From Enterococcus malodoratus ATCC 43197 (GTDB taxonomy: Bacteria; Bacillota; Bacilli; Lactobacillales; Enterococcaceae), in contig NZ_KE136481.1 in assembly GCF_000407185.1 (NCBI RefSeq), positions 1,650,136 through 1,714,135 on the forward strand: a stretch of DNA of 64,000 nt, read 5' to 3'. Positions 1-8,209 of the stretch are shown here, in pieces. Numbering within the stretch: the stretch's first letter is position 1; every line of letters starts with the position of its first letter. Position numbers and translations under genes: made by a program. Below the pieces are notes generated by a model, which made no database searches, was not told the DNA's origin, and saw only the letters and a program-made list of their open reading frames with translations.

Positions 1-19
1 TTTATCAACGTTTATAAGC

Positions 20-379
20 TTATTTAGCTAATGAATCTTTTGCTTGGTCAGCTAGTGAAGTGAACGCAGCTGCATCGTTAACTGCTAAATCAGCTAACAT
101 TTTGCGGTTGATTTCGATACCGGCAACTTTAAGACCATGCATTAATTTTGAGTAGCTCAAGCCGTTCATACGAGCTGCAGCGTTGATACGTGCAATCCAT
201 AATTTGCGGAAGTCGCGTTTCTTTTGACGACGATCGCGATATGCGTAGTTGTATGAATTCATTACTTGTTCTTTAGCTGTTTTAAATAGAGTGTGTTTAG
301 AACCGTAGTAACCTTTAGCTAGTTTTAATGTCTTTTTACGACGCTTACGAGTTACTGTTCCACCTTTAACACGTGCCAT
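20..379 (-). CDS. rplT: 50S ribosomal protein bL20
   Basis: Binds 23S rRNA early in large-subunit assembly; in Firmicutes L20 is also the known repressor of the infC-rpmI-rplT operon, acting on the leader RNA. The 119-residue length is typical. The N-terminus [16 protein letters not shown] is the basic extension of the family, followed by a helical core containing [15 protein letters not shown]. The ATG has AGGAGG 8 bases upstream. It is the last gene of the operon, 61 bases after rpmI. No terminator is visible in the 19 bases before the window edge. Confidence 0.98.
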   Translation of the reverse strand: MARVKGGTVTRKRRKKTLKLAKGYYGSKHTLFKTAKEQVMNSYNYAYRDRRQKKRDFRKLWIARINAAARMNGLSYSKLMHGLKVAGIEINRKMLADLAVNDAAAFTSLADQAKDSLAK

Positions 380-440
380 GTTTAATTCCTCCTAATAAAT
401 AGATCATTGAATTTTTTAAGTTGTAAAGCGGGTTGCGCAA

Positions 441-641
441 TTATTTCATGCGTGCCAATTGTTGGCGGATACGTTTGTAATCGCCCTTAGATACCATAGA
501 CGCTTTACGTAATTGACGACGTTGTTTTTTCGTTTTTCCGTGGAAGCGGTGACTTGTGAACGCGCGGAAACGTTTCAAACCGCCGTTACCAGTGCGTTTT
601 ACGCGTTTTGCTAAACCGCGATGTGTTTTTTGTTTTGGCAT
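441..641 (-). CDS. rpmI: 50S ribosomal protein bL35
   Basis: Small, very basic large-subunit protein of 66 residues, the standard length. It opens [18 protein letters not shown] and contains the family signature [22 protein letters not shown] lies 10 bases upstream of the ATG. It sits between infC and rplT, the classic order, with 72 bases separating it from infC. Expression should follow the operon leader upstream of infC. Confidence 0.98.
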   Translation of the reverse strand: MPKQKTHRGLAKRVKRTGNGGLKRFRAFTSHRFHGKTKKQRRQLRKASMVSKGDYKRIRQQLARMK

Positions 642-713
642 GACTAAATTTCCTCCTACTTTTCATTTCGCACACTCTTCAACTAAGGCTAAAGAGCATT
701 CTCAAAATTATTG

Positions 714-1238
714 TTAGTCCTTTTTCTCTTTCGGCGTAAGCACTAAGAACATGCTACGTCCGTCCATCTTCGGTTTTTGTTCTACTGTCGCAATGTCTTC
801 TGTTTCATCAGCCAAGCGAGTAAGAACTTTCTGACCAATCTCTTTATGGGTAATGGCACGGCCCTTGAAACGGATCGAAGCTTTCACTTTGTCCCCTTTT
901 TCTAGGAATTTACGTGCGTTCCGAAGTTTTGTATTAAAGTCGTTTACATCGATTGTCGGACTTAAACGAACTTCTTTAATGTTGATCACTTTTTGTTTTT
1001 TACGAGCTTCACGATTCTTCTTTTGCATTTCGAAACGATATTTCCCGTAATCCATAATACGCGCTACCGGTGGTTTTGCGCCTGGAGCCACAAGTACAAC
1101 ATCAAGATTTGCTTGTTCAGCGATTCTTAATGCTTCTGCTTTCGACTTCACACCTAGTTGTTCGCCATCTTGGCCGATCAAACGCACTTCATGAGCACGA
1201 ATGCCGTCGTTAACCATCATATCCTTTGCTATGGTCAT
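714..1238 (-). CDS. infC: translation initiation factor IF-3
   Basis: Binds the 30S subunit, keeps it apart from 50S and checks start codon and initiator tRNA. The product has the usual two domains: an N-terminal domain with [20 protein letters not shown], a lysine-rich linker near residues 75-90 ([12 protein letters not shown]), and the C-terminal domain with [22 protein letters not shown]. The annotated ATG (1238) has GGAGG only 3 bases upstream, which is tight. The third codon is ATA (1230-1232), 9 bases from GGAGG, in the position where many IF-3 genes use a rare AUU/AUC/AUA start, so the true start may be that codon (see findings). First gene of the operon. Confidence 0.97.
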   Translation of the reverse strand: MTIAKDMMVNDGIRAHEVRLIGQDGEQLGVKSKAEALRIAEQANLDVVLVAPGAKPPVARIMDYGKYRFEMQKKNREARKKQKVINIKEVRLSPTIDVNDFNTKLRNARKFLEKGDKVKASIRFKGRAITHKEIGQKVLTRLADETEDIATVEQKPKMDGRSMFLVLTPKEKKD

Positions 1239-1261
1239 TCACCTCCAAATTTTTTGAGAGA

Positions 1262-1395
1262 AAAAAAGCGAATAAAAAAACGAGTTCTTTACGAACCCGC
1301 ACGTAGTATGACTATCCAAAAGATCAGTCATTAACTATCTAGCCCAGCGAGATGTTCGCGTAAGGCGAGAAGCGGGTGCTTCTGCTTTCATTTCT
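1262..1395 (-). promoter_or_regulatory. L20-type autoregulatory leader with attenuator
   Basis: Read on the minus strand, the leader carries AGCACCCGC (1372-1380) early and GTGCGGGTTC (1293-1302) late. ACCCGC and GCGGGT can pair, giving the long-range or alternative pairing typical of the Rfam L20_leader. The late arm can instead form a short hairpin with GAACTCG (1281-1287) followed by a T-run (1273-1280), an intrinsic terminator. Known biology: L20 binding favours termination before infC. Fits by sequence and position; no covariance model was run. Confidence 0.85.
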
Positions 1396-1405
1396 CAACT
1401 TTAAT

Positions 1406-1434
1406 AGTATACAAGCTATTCTAAGGAATGTCAA
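1406..1434 (-). promoter_or_regulatory. promoter of infC-rpmI-rplT
   Basis: On the minus strand TTGACA (1429-1434) and TATACT (1406-1411) are separated by exactly 17 bases, a near-consensus housekeeping promoter. It starts transcription just before the L20 leader, consistent with strong expression of a ribosomal operon. Confidence 0.9.
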
Positions 1435-1613
1435 CCTCCTCAAACCTATTTTTAGTCGTTTTCAGAAACTTTCTATTGAACTTTCTTTAGTTTGTATGCT
1501 AACCTATATATGAAAAGGGTGTCTGTTTGCTATGCAATGACCCTCTCAGATTCATTCAGAATTATTTTTCAGGTTTTTCGAAAAATGAGTTCTTAGAAAA
1601 AGGAAGTGATTGG

Positions 1614-2648
1614 ATGGAACAATCTTTTTTTAAAGAATTGATTCATTACAACAAACCAAAGGAATCACCGTTTCGTTTGCTCGGCGCCGGCCTTTGTATG
1701 ATCAGTGTTTTATTCACCGGCTACTTAACCCACCAGCTAGCCATTTCTAGCTTCGGCTCTTTAGGTATTTTCACCTTTCTCTATTATCAAAGACTTCCGC
1801 TAAAACAATTAATCATGCGCTTGTCTATCGTAGGCAGTTTTTTGACTGTGGCAAATTTTCTTGGGATGCTTTCTACTCATGCCGCTTGGACTGCCCCAAT
1901 CGTAGTCGCGATTGTCGGCTTTTTAGGAAGATTCTTCTTCCGTCTATATGGTATTGCTAAACCAGGTCCCTTTTTCATCGTGATGGTCACAGCCATGGGT
2001 GCCAGTACAAAAATACCATTGACTAGAATTCCAGTAATGAGCGGTTACTTTTTCATCGGTGTACTTTTCTCCTTGCTAGTAGCTACCATTTTGCATTTTG
2101 TAGAAAATAAGCCGTTGCCAGCAATTGAAGCAAGAAAGACAGTGAAATCGCGTATCGATGACGATCCCGCCGTAGTAATCGACAGCCTTCTATACAGTGG
2201 CTTTCTATTTTTTGCCGTCTACTTGAGTATGAGCTTGCAGCTGAAAAATCCGTATTGGCTAGTCGTCTCTTGCGCCTCCATTTTACAAGCCGACAATCTT
2301 CGGGCTATGGCTCATCGCAATGTTCAACGGATTTTCGGTACGATCATCGGTCTGGCAATTGCGGCCTTTCTATTGTATTTACCGTTATCGGTTTTCGAGA
2401 CACTGCTGATCATCACCGTTTTGTTTGTGACGGTTGAATATTTCGTTAAGCGCAATTACGCGATCGCTCAATTCTTTACCACTCCGATGGCATTGATGCT
2501 CTCAATGCTAGTGCGGCAACAATATCTCTACTCCTTGATTCAATTTCGTTTTTTAGGAATCGTGCTTGGCAGTCTATTAGGTCTTCTAGCCGGATGGCTT
2601 ATGAGTACCAGTTTAGAGTTTTACAATCGAAAATTTCATTCAAACTAA
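1614..2648 (+). CDS. FUSC-family integral membrane protein
   Basis: A 344-residue membrane protein with two halves of hydrophobic helices separated by a short soluble stretch near residues 165-190. The second half contains NPYWLVVSCASILQADNL followed by RIFGTIIGL, resembling the fusaric-acid-resistance / aromatic-acid exporter (FUSC) family. The first in-frame ATG is at 1527, but only the ATG at 1614 has a ribosome binding site (AGGAAGTG, 5 bases away), so I start there. A likely efflux role is inferred from family only; the substrate is unknown. It is divergent from infC and followed by a terminator. Confidence 0.7.
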   Translation: MEQSFFKELIHYNKPKESPFRLLGAGLCMISVLFTGYLTHQLAISSFGSLGIFTFLYYQRLPLKQLIMRLSIVGSFLTVANFLGMLSTHAAWTAPIVVAIVGFLGRFFFRLYGIAKPGPFFIVMVTAMGASTKIPLTRIPVMSGYFFIGVLFSLLVATILHFVENKPLPAIEARKTVKSRIDDDPAVVIDSLLYSGFLFFAVYLSMSLQLKNPYWLVVSCASILQADNLRAMAHRNVQRIFGTIIGLAIAAFLLYLPLSVFETLLIITVLFVTVEYFVKRNYAIAQFFTTPMALMLSMLVRQQYLYSLIQFRFLGIVLGSLLGLLAGWLMSTSLEFYNRKFHSN

Positions 2649-2661
2649 CTAGTATCTTCAG

Positions 2662-2689
2662 AAAACCGAGTGAGCCTACTCGGTTTTTT
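2662..2689 (+). terminator. intrinsic terminator after the FUSC-like gene
   Basis: CCGAGT, a short loop and ACTCGG form a hairpin followed by TTTTTT. The T-run overlaps the extended -10 of the next gene. Confidence 0.85.
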
Positions 2690-2697
2690 GCTATAAT
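2689..2697 (+). promoter_or_regulatory. extended -10 promoter of the HAD gene
   Basis: TGCTATAAT is a perfect extended -10 element 32 bases before the HAD start codon. It is fused to the T-run of the preceding terminator; no good -35 is visible. Confidence 0.6.
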
Positions 2698-2728
2698 GAG
2701 AACAAGAAAAAATGAAGGAGGACCATCT

Positions 2729-3538
2729 ATGTACCGATTAATTGCTTGCGACTTGGATGAGACTTTATTGGACAAAGGTCGACATGTATCAGATAAGACG
2801 CAAGATACGATACAAAAGGCCGAAGCAGAAGGCGTCGTATTCGCACCAGCAACCGGACGCGGATTTTATTCTATTAAACAAACGCTGGAAGAATTGGATG
2901 TCGCTAATAAGGCCAACCATTACATGATCGGGTTTAACGGCGGTGTGGTGGTTGAGAATCATGGCCCCACCATCATCAAAGATTTCCCAATGCCTTTTGA
3001 GATTCTAGCGCGTTTATTCGAGTTTGGCTCAAACTATGAAGTAGCGATCCATCTTTATACTTTTGACCAAACCTATGTCTATCACAGCAACCCTGAGGAA
3101 GACGCCTACTTAACGACAATCCCGCACGAAAAACGTTTGGATGATGATATTCAGTTTCTTAAAGATCAGGTCTGCTACAAAGCCTTGTTCCAAAATTTGG
3201 ACCGCAGCTATTTAGAAAAGCTAGAAGAAGACATGCCTGCGGATCTGCATGATCTGCTGGAAATCAGCTATTCTTCTAATCGCTACATCGAATTCAATCC
3301 GAAAGGTGTCAGCAAAGGAGTAGCATTACAAACTTTGGCCGAACACCTGAGTATTCCTATGGAGGAAACAATCGCTATCGGGGACAACACGAATGATCTA
3401 GCAATGATTCATGCCGCCGAATTAGGCGTCGCTGTCGCAAATGCCGTTCCTGCGGTAAAAGATGCTGCGCAGCATACAACCTTGGCAGACCATGAAAACC
3501 ATGCCGTAGCGGAGGTTATTGAAACGTTTATTCTCTAA
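2729..3538 (+). CDS. Cof-type HAD-superfamily phosphatase
   Basis: A 269-residue cytosolic phosphatase of the Cof/YidA group, which dephosphorylates sugar phosphates, nucleotides or flavin precursors; the substrate cannot be read from sequence. HAD motif I is CDLDETLL (residues 7-14; nucleophile Asp8, general acid Asp10), and motif IV is GDNTNDLAMI near the C-terminus, with a C2 cap between. The start is set by GAAGGAGG 8 bases before the ATG at 2729. The frame is open further upstream, but that stretch crosses the terminator and promoter of this gene. A second HAD of the same type lies at 32749-33561. Confidence 0.9.
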   Translation: MYRLIACDLDETLLDKGRHVSDKTQDTIQKAEAEGVVFAPATGRGFYSIKQTLEELDVANKANHYMIGFNGGVVVENHGPTIIKDFPMPFEILARLFEFGSNYEVAIHLYTFDQTYVYHSNPEEDAYLTTIPHEKRLDDDIQFLKDQVCYKALFQNLDRSYLEKLEEDMPADLHDLLEISYSSNRYIEFNPKGVSKGVALQTLAEHLSIPMEETIAIGDNTNDLAMIHAAELGVAVANAVPAVKDAAQHTTLADHENHAVAEVIETFIL

Positions 3539-3569
3539 ATATTATTATTCAACTTTACATCGCTTCACT

Positions 3570-3610
3570 AATAAAGCACTATCCCTGTCAAAACGGGATA
3601 GTGCTTTATT
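3570..3610. terminator. bidirectional terminator
   Basis: AATAAAGCACTATCCC (3570-3585) pairs perfectly with 3595-3610 around a 9-base loop, with A/T tracts on both sides. It separates convergent genes. Confidence 0.9.
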
Positions 3611-3615
3611 TAATA

Positions 3616-3966
3616 TTAATAGTATGAATGATAACTAGTGATAATAGATGTAATTATTGCTGCGAAGAAAAGAAAATACACAACCATCAGAAGGATGAAA
3701 AGAATAAAGCCGACTAATCCCGCGCGATTCCATGTTTTTTGTACAGCCAAGAAAGTATCGATATCTTCATAATCACCTTTTTGCCATGCCCATTCATTCC
3801 CCTTAAAACCACACACAAAAATCCAAATAATATTAAATAGCGGAATGAGACACAATAAAGGCAAATAACTTTTATTACCGATCCCCCAAGTAATATTGTA
3901 CATAAATGCTCCCCAGTTCCAGCCTTTTATCTCATCAGGGATAATTCTGTTCGATTGTTCGTCCAT
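3616..3966 (-). CDS. small membrane protein with GWNWGAF motif, unknown function
   Basis: A 116-residue protein. A soluble start containing PDEIKGWNWGAFMYNITWGIGN is followed by a hydrophobic segment near residues 34-54, a polar stretch with NEWAWQKGDYED, and a second strong hydrophobic segment near 83-110. The IPDEIKGWNWGAF signature recurs in small Firmicutes membrane proteins of unknown role. AAGGAG lies 8 bases before the ATG. Transcribed alone, convergent with the HAD gene. No function is proposed. Confidence 0.75.
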   Translation of the reverse strand: MDEQSNRIIPDEIKGWNWGAFMYNITWGIGNKSYLPLLCLIPLFNIIWIFVCGFKGNEWAWQKGDYEDIDTFLAVQKTWNRAGLVGFILFILLMVVYFLFFAAIITSIITSYHSYY

Positions 3967-4043
3967 CGTTGAAACTCCTTTAAGTTATTTATAAGAACCA
4001 ATTAATAATAACAAAAAACAGTATCTGTGTGAATAAATAAAAT

Positions 4044-4086
4044 AAATCAGTCTAGTTAGGTTGCAAACACCTCACTAGGCTGATTT
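4044..4086 (-). terminator. terminator after the CorA-type gene
   Basis: AAATCAG (4044-4050) pairs with CTGATTT (4080-4086), with inner pairing CTAGT/ACTAG and AGGT/ACCT. On the minus strand it is followed by a T-rich tail. Confidence 0.7.
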
Positions 4087-4188
4087 AAAATGGTCAATCA
4101 AAATAATTTATCACTTAATCTACCAATATCCGAAACTCAAAGTTCCTAATTACAGCACCCGAAGAAATAAAAATATTTCTGAACTACC

Positions 4189-5094
4189 TCAACGGATTCT
4201 GCGCCATAAAATCAGGATCAACCATACGGACAAACCCAGACTAATGACTAACGTTATAATCCAGCCGATTTCGGAATGAGTGAATGGCAGCGGCATATTC
4301 ATGCCGAAGAAACCAGTCACGATTGTCGGGATTGTTAAGAGTAATGACCAGATCGTTAAAATTTTCATCGTATCATTCAAATTATTGTTCAATAAATTAT
4401 TATAGGTCCCGGATAGCTGATCCAACACTTCGCTGGAAAGCTTCGTCATCTCTACCGCTTGCTTGGCCTCGATCAAGGCATCGTCCAGTTCTTCTTTTTC
4501 CTTATCCGTAAAGCTTGAGAAAATCGATTGCGCTTTTATTTGTTCTAACAGCACCGCATTCTGCTTAGTCGCGGTTACTAAATAGACCAACCCGATCTCT
4601 AAGTCGGAAAGAGCCAATAAATTTTTATTCGTCGTTTTTTCCCTCAGCTTTTTGTTCAAGTGAATCCGTTGACTATCCACTTCCTCCACTAATGGGAAAT
4701 AATAGTCGGAAATTAAAAATAAAGTATGGAATAGCAAACTCGCCGTACTTTGATTTGGCTCATTGGACAAGATGTTTTCGATAATGTTTTCAACATACGC
4801 TGTTCGTTCATTGATAAAAGAAAAAAAGTAATGATCCTTCAAAATGAAGGCCATCGGACTGGTTTCATAGTGATTATCTTTTTTTAACAGATTAGGCACA
4901 TTAAAAATCAACAGCAGTGCCTTCTCCATTGGATCATACTCCACCCGAGCCCGTTCATTATCATCCAGTGCATACGTCAGCATTTCATCGCTGATCGCAT
5001 AGCTGGCTCTTAATTTTTTTATTTCATGTGATTGGGTGCTGTCTACATTGATCCACGAACACATCTCTTGATTAAATGTTTGTCTGCTGTCCAT
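4189..5094 (-). CDS. CorA-family divalent cation transporter
   Basis: A pentameric magnesium/cobalt channel family, here 301 residues. The long N-terminal cytosolic alpha/beta and coiled region ends in the signature GFFGMNMP (Gly-Met-Asn selectivity loop) between two C-terminal membrane helices (about 245-265 and 275-297), and the tail ends in basic RRIR. The ATG has GGAGG upstream, and an extended -10 (TGTTATACT, minus strand) lies about 40 bases before it. It is a single-gene unit. Substrate within the family (Mg2+, Co2+, Zn2+) cannot be decided. Confidence 0.9.
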   Translation of the reverse strand: MDSRQTFNQEMCSWINVDSTQSHEIKKLRASYAISDEMLTYALDDNERARVEYDPMEKALLLIFNVPNLLKKDNHYETSPMAFILKDHYFFSFINERTAYVENIIENILSNEPNQSTASLLFHTLFLISDYYFPLVEEVDSQRIHLNKKLREKTTNKNLLALSDLEIGLVYLVTATKQNAVLLEQIKAQSIFSSFTDKEKEELDDALIEAKQAVEMTKLSSEVLDQLSGTYNNLLNNNLNDTMKILTIWSLLLTIPTIVTGFFGMNMPLPFTHSEIGWIITLVISLGLSVWLILILWRRIR

Positions 5095-5213
5095 CAGAAA
5101 CCTCCTAGTGCGAATTCATCCTACTCTCAGTATAACAAAAACTTTCATTCCGTATTCATTTCTGCTTGCAGGCTGTTTTGCCAGTAAATCTATTCTGACA
5201 AAAAACCTTTTTG

Positions 5214-5242
5214 TTGACTTAATCAATACCTCGTCTTATTAT
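5214..5242 (+). promoter_or_regulatory. promoter of the PadR operon
   Basis: TTGACT (5214-5219), 17 bases, TATTAT (5237-5242). The following stretch up to the ribosome binding site (5243-5270) is where a PadR autoregulatory operator would be expected, but I see no clean dyad there. Confidence 0.75.
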
Positions 5243-5281
5243 ACTCGTGTAGTGATGTATTAAGTGTAAGGAGGTATTAGC

Positions 5282-5611
5282 TTGGAAATTGATAAAGAGG
5301 TTTTGCGGGGATATATCGATCCGATTATTCTTAGTATTTTGGCTAAAGCAGATAGTTACGGATATGACATCGCTCGTCAAGCAAAGAAATCGAGCAATGA
5401 AACGTTTGAATTGAAGGAAGGCACCTTATACGTCGCATTCAAACGCTTGGAAAAAAATGGTTATGTCGTAAGCTACTGGCAAGATGGACAAGCAGCTCGG
5501 CGTAAATATTACCACTTAACCGAAAAGGGAGCGGCTTTCTTACAGCATAAAAAACAAGAATGGCAATTCATTAAAGACTTAATGGACGGTTTTTATAAAG
5601 GAGACGAATAA
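5282..5611 (+). CDS. PadR-family transcriptional regulator
   Basis: A winged-helix repressor of 109 residues, the short PadR-s1 type. It contains the conserved ILAKADSYGYDIARQ helix, the ELKEGTLYVAFKRLEKNGYV recognition helix, and the wing with RRKYYHLTEKGAAFL. The start codon is TTG at 5282 with AGGAGG 6 bases upstream; no in-frame ATG fits the domain start. It is followed after one base by a membrane protein gene, an arrangement typical of PadR regulators that control the adjacent gene, often in response to membrane-active compounds. The inducer is unknown. Confidence 0.93.
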   Translation: MEIDKEVLRGYIDPIILSILAKADSYGYDIARQAKKSSNETFELKEGTLYVAFKRLEKNGYVVSYWQDGQAARRKYYHLTEKGAAFLQHKKQEWQFIKDLMDGFYKGDE

Positions 5612-5612
5612 A

Positions 5613-6164
5613 ATGAGTACATCAATCGATGATAAAATTCAAAAATTTGCAGACAATATGGTCAAAGCCAGTTTGAGTAAAGATCAGCTAAGCTATCCCG
5701 AACGAATGGCTCTAAAATTACAAGAACTGCAAGAAAAGACAAAAAACAATTTGAAGCCCGACCGGAAGGAAGAAACGGAAGAAATCGCTGGTTACATCAA
5801 AGAGTATATGACTCAACTAATGGCTGAAGAAAATTTAAGCGAAGAAGACGCTTTGAATAAGGCAATGGCTACTTTTAGAGCTGATCGGCCACTCTCTGAC
5901 GAAGAAATCAGAAATCAAGAACGCCAAGCCTACTATCAAACGATCGATCCGCAAATCGAAGAATCAATCGGCTTAGGCTACGCCAGCAATTTGTTCATCG
6001 GAATCGTAATCGGCGCAATCATCGGGATCTTCGGACAAATATTATATAGCGGTGAATTGATTGGTATCGTCTTCTTTTTAATGCTTGGTTTAGGGTTACT
6101 GCTGGGTATCGCACTAGGTTTGAACAAGCACAATCGCGTGATCAGTCAGAACCACTCAAAATAG
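5613..6164 (+). CDS. PadR-linked membrane protein with HAAS-like N-terminal domain
   Basis: A 183-residue protein. A charged helical N-terminal region contains LQELQEKTKNNLKP and EIAGYIKEYMTQLMAEENLS, reminiscent of the HAAS helical domain found in PadR-associated proteins. It is followed by two hydrophobic segments (about 125-150 and 152-172) with glycine-rich GIVIGAIIGIFG. It starts one base after the padR stop, with AAAGGAG inside the end of padR, so it is translationally coupled. Known context: HAAS proteins partner with PadR regulators. A membrane-sensing role is inference. Confidence 0.7.
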   Translation: MSTSIDDKIQKFADNMVKASLSKDQLSYPERMALKLQELQEKTKNNLKPDRKEETEEIAGYIKEYMTQLMAEENLSEEDALNKAMATFRADRPLSDEEIRNQERQAYYQTIDPQIEESIGLGYASNLFIGIVIGAIIGIFGQILYSGELIGIVFFLMLGLGLLLGIALGLNKHNRVISQNHSK

Positions 6165-6172
6165 TCCGCAAA

Positions 6173-6205
6173 AAAAGCTTTGCCAGATTTTGGCAAAGCT
6201 TTTTT
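6173..6205. terminator. bidirectional terminator
   Basis: AAAAGCTTTGCCA, a short loop, TGGCAAAGCTTTT with flanking A and T runs. It serves the PadR operon (plus) and the kinase gene (minus). Confidence 0.9.
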
Positions 6206-6206
6206 C

Positions 6207-6869
6207 TTATTCCGCTTCTACGGGAACACCTTGGACTTCTAGGATTTTTTCATCGATCATTCGAATGACTTCATCGCGTGCGGCTGCTTCATCGACAAAG
6301 TTCAAACGATCGCCGTCGATTTGGATTTTAGGACTCTCATTGTAGTCTTCATACCATTGATCGTAACGGCTGTTCAATTCTTTATAGTAATCATATAGTG
6401 TCGGATCAAATTCTAATTGTTCATATTCTCGGCCACGTTTTTGAATCCGTTCCATCATGGTTTCAAATGAGACACGAATGTGTACTAATAAATCAGGATG
6501 CTTTTTGTGAGCAGCATATGGCAATTCTTGCATCATGTTCGCCAACAACTCATCATAAACTTTCACTTCTGTCTCGGTTGCTCGACCAAGATCAGCATTT
6601 AAATGGAATAATAAGGAATCCTCATAGATTGAACGATCCAAGACATTATTATCATCCTGCATCGCCTTTTTAATACTGTCAAAACGTTTGTTTAAAAAAT
6701 AAATCTGTAATAAAAATGCATATTGTTCTGGGTCTGCGTAAAACAGCGGCAATACCTCATTATCATCAATCGACTCATAAAAAGCCTGACTGCCTAAATG
6801 CTCTGACAACATCGCGGTCAAACTTGATTTTCCTGCTCCAATAGTTCCTGCTAATACGATCACGCTCAT
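6207..6869 (-). CDS. deoxynucleoside kinase (dGK/dCK family)
   Basis: Phosphorylates deoxynucleosides in the salvage pathway, in the cytosol. The 220-residue protein begins MSVIVLAGTIGAGKSSLTAM, whose P-loop GTIGAGKS is at residues 8-15. It contains LDRSIYEDSLLF, the DRS motif of the family, and the RIQKRGREYE lid region. I start at 6869 because GGAGG is 3 bases upstream and the longer frame (TTG at 6950) would begin inside the -35 box of its own promoter. Deoxyguanosine or deoxyadenosine kinase is most likely, since lactobacilli carry related dAK/dGK enzymes; the base preference is not resolved. Confidence 0.9.
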   Translation of the reverse strand: MSVIVLAGTIGAGKSSLTAMLSEHLGSQAFYESIDDNEVLPLFYADPEQYAFLLQIYFLNKRFDSIKKAMQDDNNVLDRSIYEDSLLFHLNADLGRATETEVKVYDELLANMMQELPYAAHKKHPDLLVHIRVSFETMMERIQKRGREYEQLEFDPTLYDYYKELNSRYDQWYEDYNESPKIQIDGDRLNFVDEAAARDEVIRMIDEKILEVQGVPVEAE

Positions 6870-6921
6870 AAACCTCCAACTCGTTTCATACAAAATATAG
6901 TGCGAATTTTTCAACTTATTT

Positions 6922-6950
6922 AATATACCCCCAATATCTTGTGTCGTCAA
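6922..6950 (-). promoter_or_regulatory. promoter of the deoxynucleoside kinase
   Basis: On the minus strand TTGACG (6945-6950), 17 bases, TATATT (6922-6927). It fixes the kinase start downstream of 6922. Confidence 0.85.
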
Positions 6951-7036
6951 ACGAAATACTTCTAAAATAATTCAATTTTTTCTTCTAAGGAATGTTTAAA
7001 AAATCGTTGATTTTCAAAAACTTTTCAGTCGTTTCG

Positions 7037-7065
7037 TTTACTTGTCCCCATTCTCTGAGTAAAAT
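7037..7065 (+). promoter_or_regulatory. probable promoter of the mevalonate operon
   Basis: TTTACT (7037-7042), 17 bases, TAAAAT (7060-7065). It would give a leader of about 195 nt before mvaK1. Confidence 0.6.
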
Positions 7066-7267
7066 GAGAAAGAGACTTAAAAGGATAACTGCTATTAAGT
7101 AAAAAACAGGCCCTGTTTATTCAGGTAGAAGACAAAAAACGTATTGCTTTCGCTAAAAAATTAATTGCTTTAGAATCACTACTAGACAGTAGTGAGCTGC
7201 GTTGGTAATCACTTTTATTTTCTCTGGGGGAAAATAATTACTCTAAAACGAAATAGGGGTTTTTTTA
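7066..7267 (+). promoter_or_regulatory. long leader before mvaK1 with two dyads
   Basis: This gene-free stretch holds a dyad AAACAG-GCC-CTGTTT (7104-7118) and a perfect 8-bp hairpin TCACTACT-AGAC-AGTAGTGA (7178-7197) with no T-run, so it is not a terminator. The ribosome binding site of mvaK1 is AGGGG at about 7254-7258. No known riboswitch was recognised. Confidence 0.5.
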
Positions 7268-8209
7268 ATGAAATCGATTGGCACGGGTTATGCCAGCGGG
7301 AAAATCATATTAATGGGAGAGCATTCGGTTGTCTACGGGGAACCAGCGATCGCCTTTCCTTTTTCAGGAACAGGAATCCAAGCGACGATTCGCGCAAATA
7401 AATTAGAATCCTGGATCGAATCCAGCTTCTTCCACGGACCGCTTTCAGAAGCTCCAACTACGATGCGAAATGTTACGGTCTTACTTTGGTATTTAGTGAA
7501 ACATTTTAAAATTCCAGAACCATTTTATTTAAAAATTGAAAGCTCGATTCCAGCAGAACGCGGAATGGGCTCTAGCGCGGCTGTTGCCGTTGCAATCACA
7601 CGCGCCGTCTTCGACTGGATGGAAGAACCAGCAACACAGGAAAAAGTGCTGCATTTTGTAAACCAAGCCGAAGCAGTTGCCCATGGCAATCCTAGCGGCA
7701 TTGATGCCACAACGATCAGCGGCACCGAACCGATCCTTTACCAAAAAGGAATCGGCTTCCAACCCTTCCAATTAAATATGGATGCTTTTTTAGTGGTCGC
7801 CGACACTGGCGTCAAAGGTCAAACACGCAAGGCCGTCAAAGATATTGCAAAACTGATGGAGCTGCGGCCCTATGAAATCAGCAAACAAATGCGGACATTA
7901 GGCAAACTGACTGGTCAAGCGCAACAAGCGATTTTACAAAACCGCCCACAAATTTTAGGCGACTGCATGAATCAAGCGCAAAGTTTATTGCGGCTATTAG
8001 GCACCAGCAACCGCCACTTAGATCACCTGATCGAAACAGCCTTAGAAAATCAGGCGCTAGGCGCCAAATTAACAGGCGGAGGCCGTGGCGGATGCATGAT
8101 CGCTTTAGCAGAAAATGAAACACGCGGTCGTCAGCTGCAACGCATCTTATTAGATGCCGGCGCGCGAAATACATGGATTGAAGGGTTAGGTGTGTACGCA
8201 CATGTTTAG
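7268..8209 (+). CDS. mvaK1: mevalonate kinase
   Basis: GHMP kinase that phosphorylates mevalonate at C5, the first committed step of the lower mevalonate pathway to isopentenyl diphosphate. The 313 residues show the family order: N-terminal GKIILMGEHSVVYGEPAIA, the ATP-binding loop PAERGMGSSAAVAVA near residue 100, NPSGIDATT, and the C-terminal GGRGGCMIAL motif. ATG at 7268 is preceded by AGGGG and a T-run spacer. It is the first gene of mvaK1-mvaD-mvaK2-fni; its end overlaps mvaD by 8 bases. This order is standard in enterococci and other cocci. Confidence 0.97.
   Translation: MKSIGTGYASGKIILMGEHSVVYGEPAIAFPFSGTGIQATIRANKLESWIESSFFHGPLSEAPTTMRNVTVLLWYLVKHFKIPEPFYLKIESSIPAERGMGSSAAVAVAITRAVFDWMEEPATQEKVLHFVNQAEAVAHGNPSGIDATTISGTEPILYQKGIGFQPFQLNMDAFLVVADTGVKGQTRKAVKDIAKLMELRPYEISKQMRTLGKLTGQAQQAILQNRPQILGDCMNQAQSLLRLLGTSNRHLDHLIETALENQALGAKLTGGGRGGCMIALAENETRGRQLQRILLDAGARNTWIEGLGVYAHV

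Noticed and set aside
853-1050. Plus-strand reading frame of 65 codons inside infC
   Set aside because: Antisense shadow of a conserved gene, no ribosome binding site, no recognisable product.
2594-2728. N-terminal extension of the HAD phosphatase
   Set aside because: It would pass through the preceding gene's end, its terminator and this gene's own promoter; the ATG at 2729 has a strong binding site and starts exactly at the domain.
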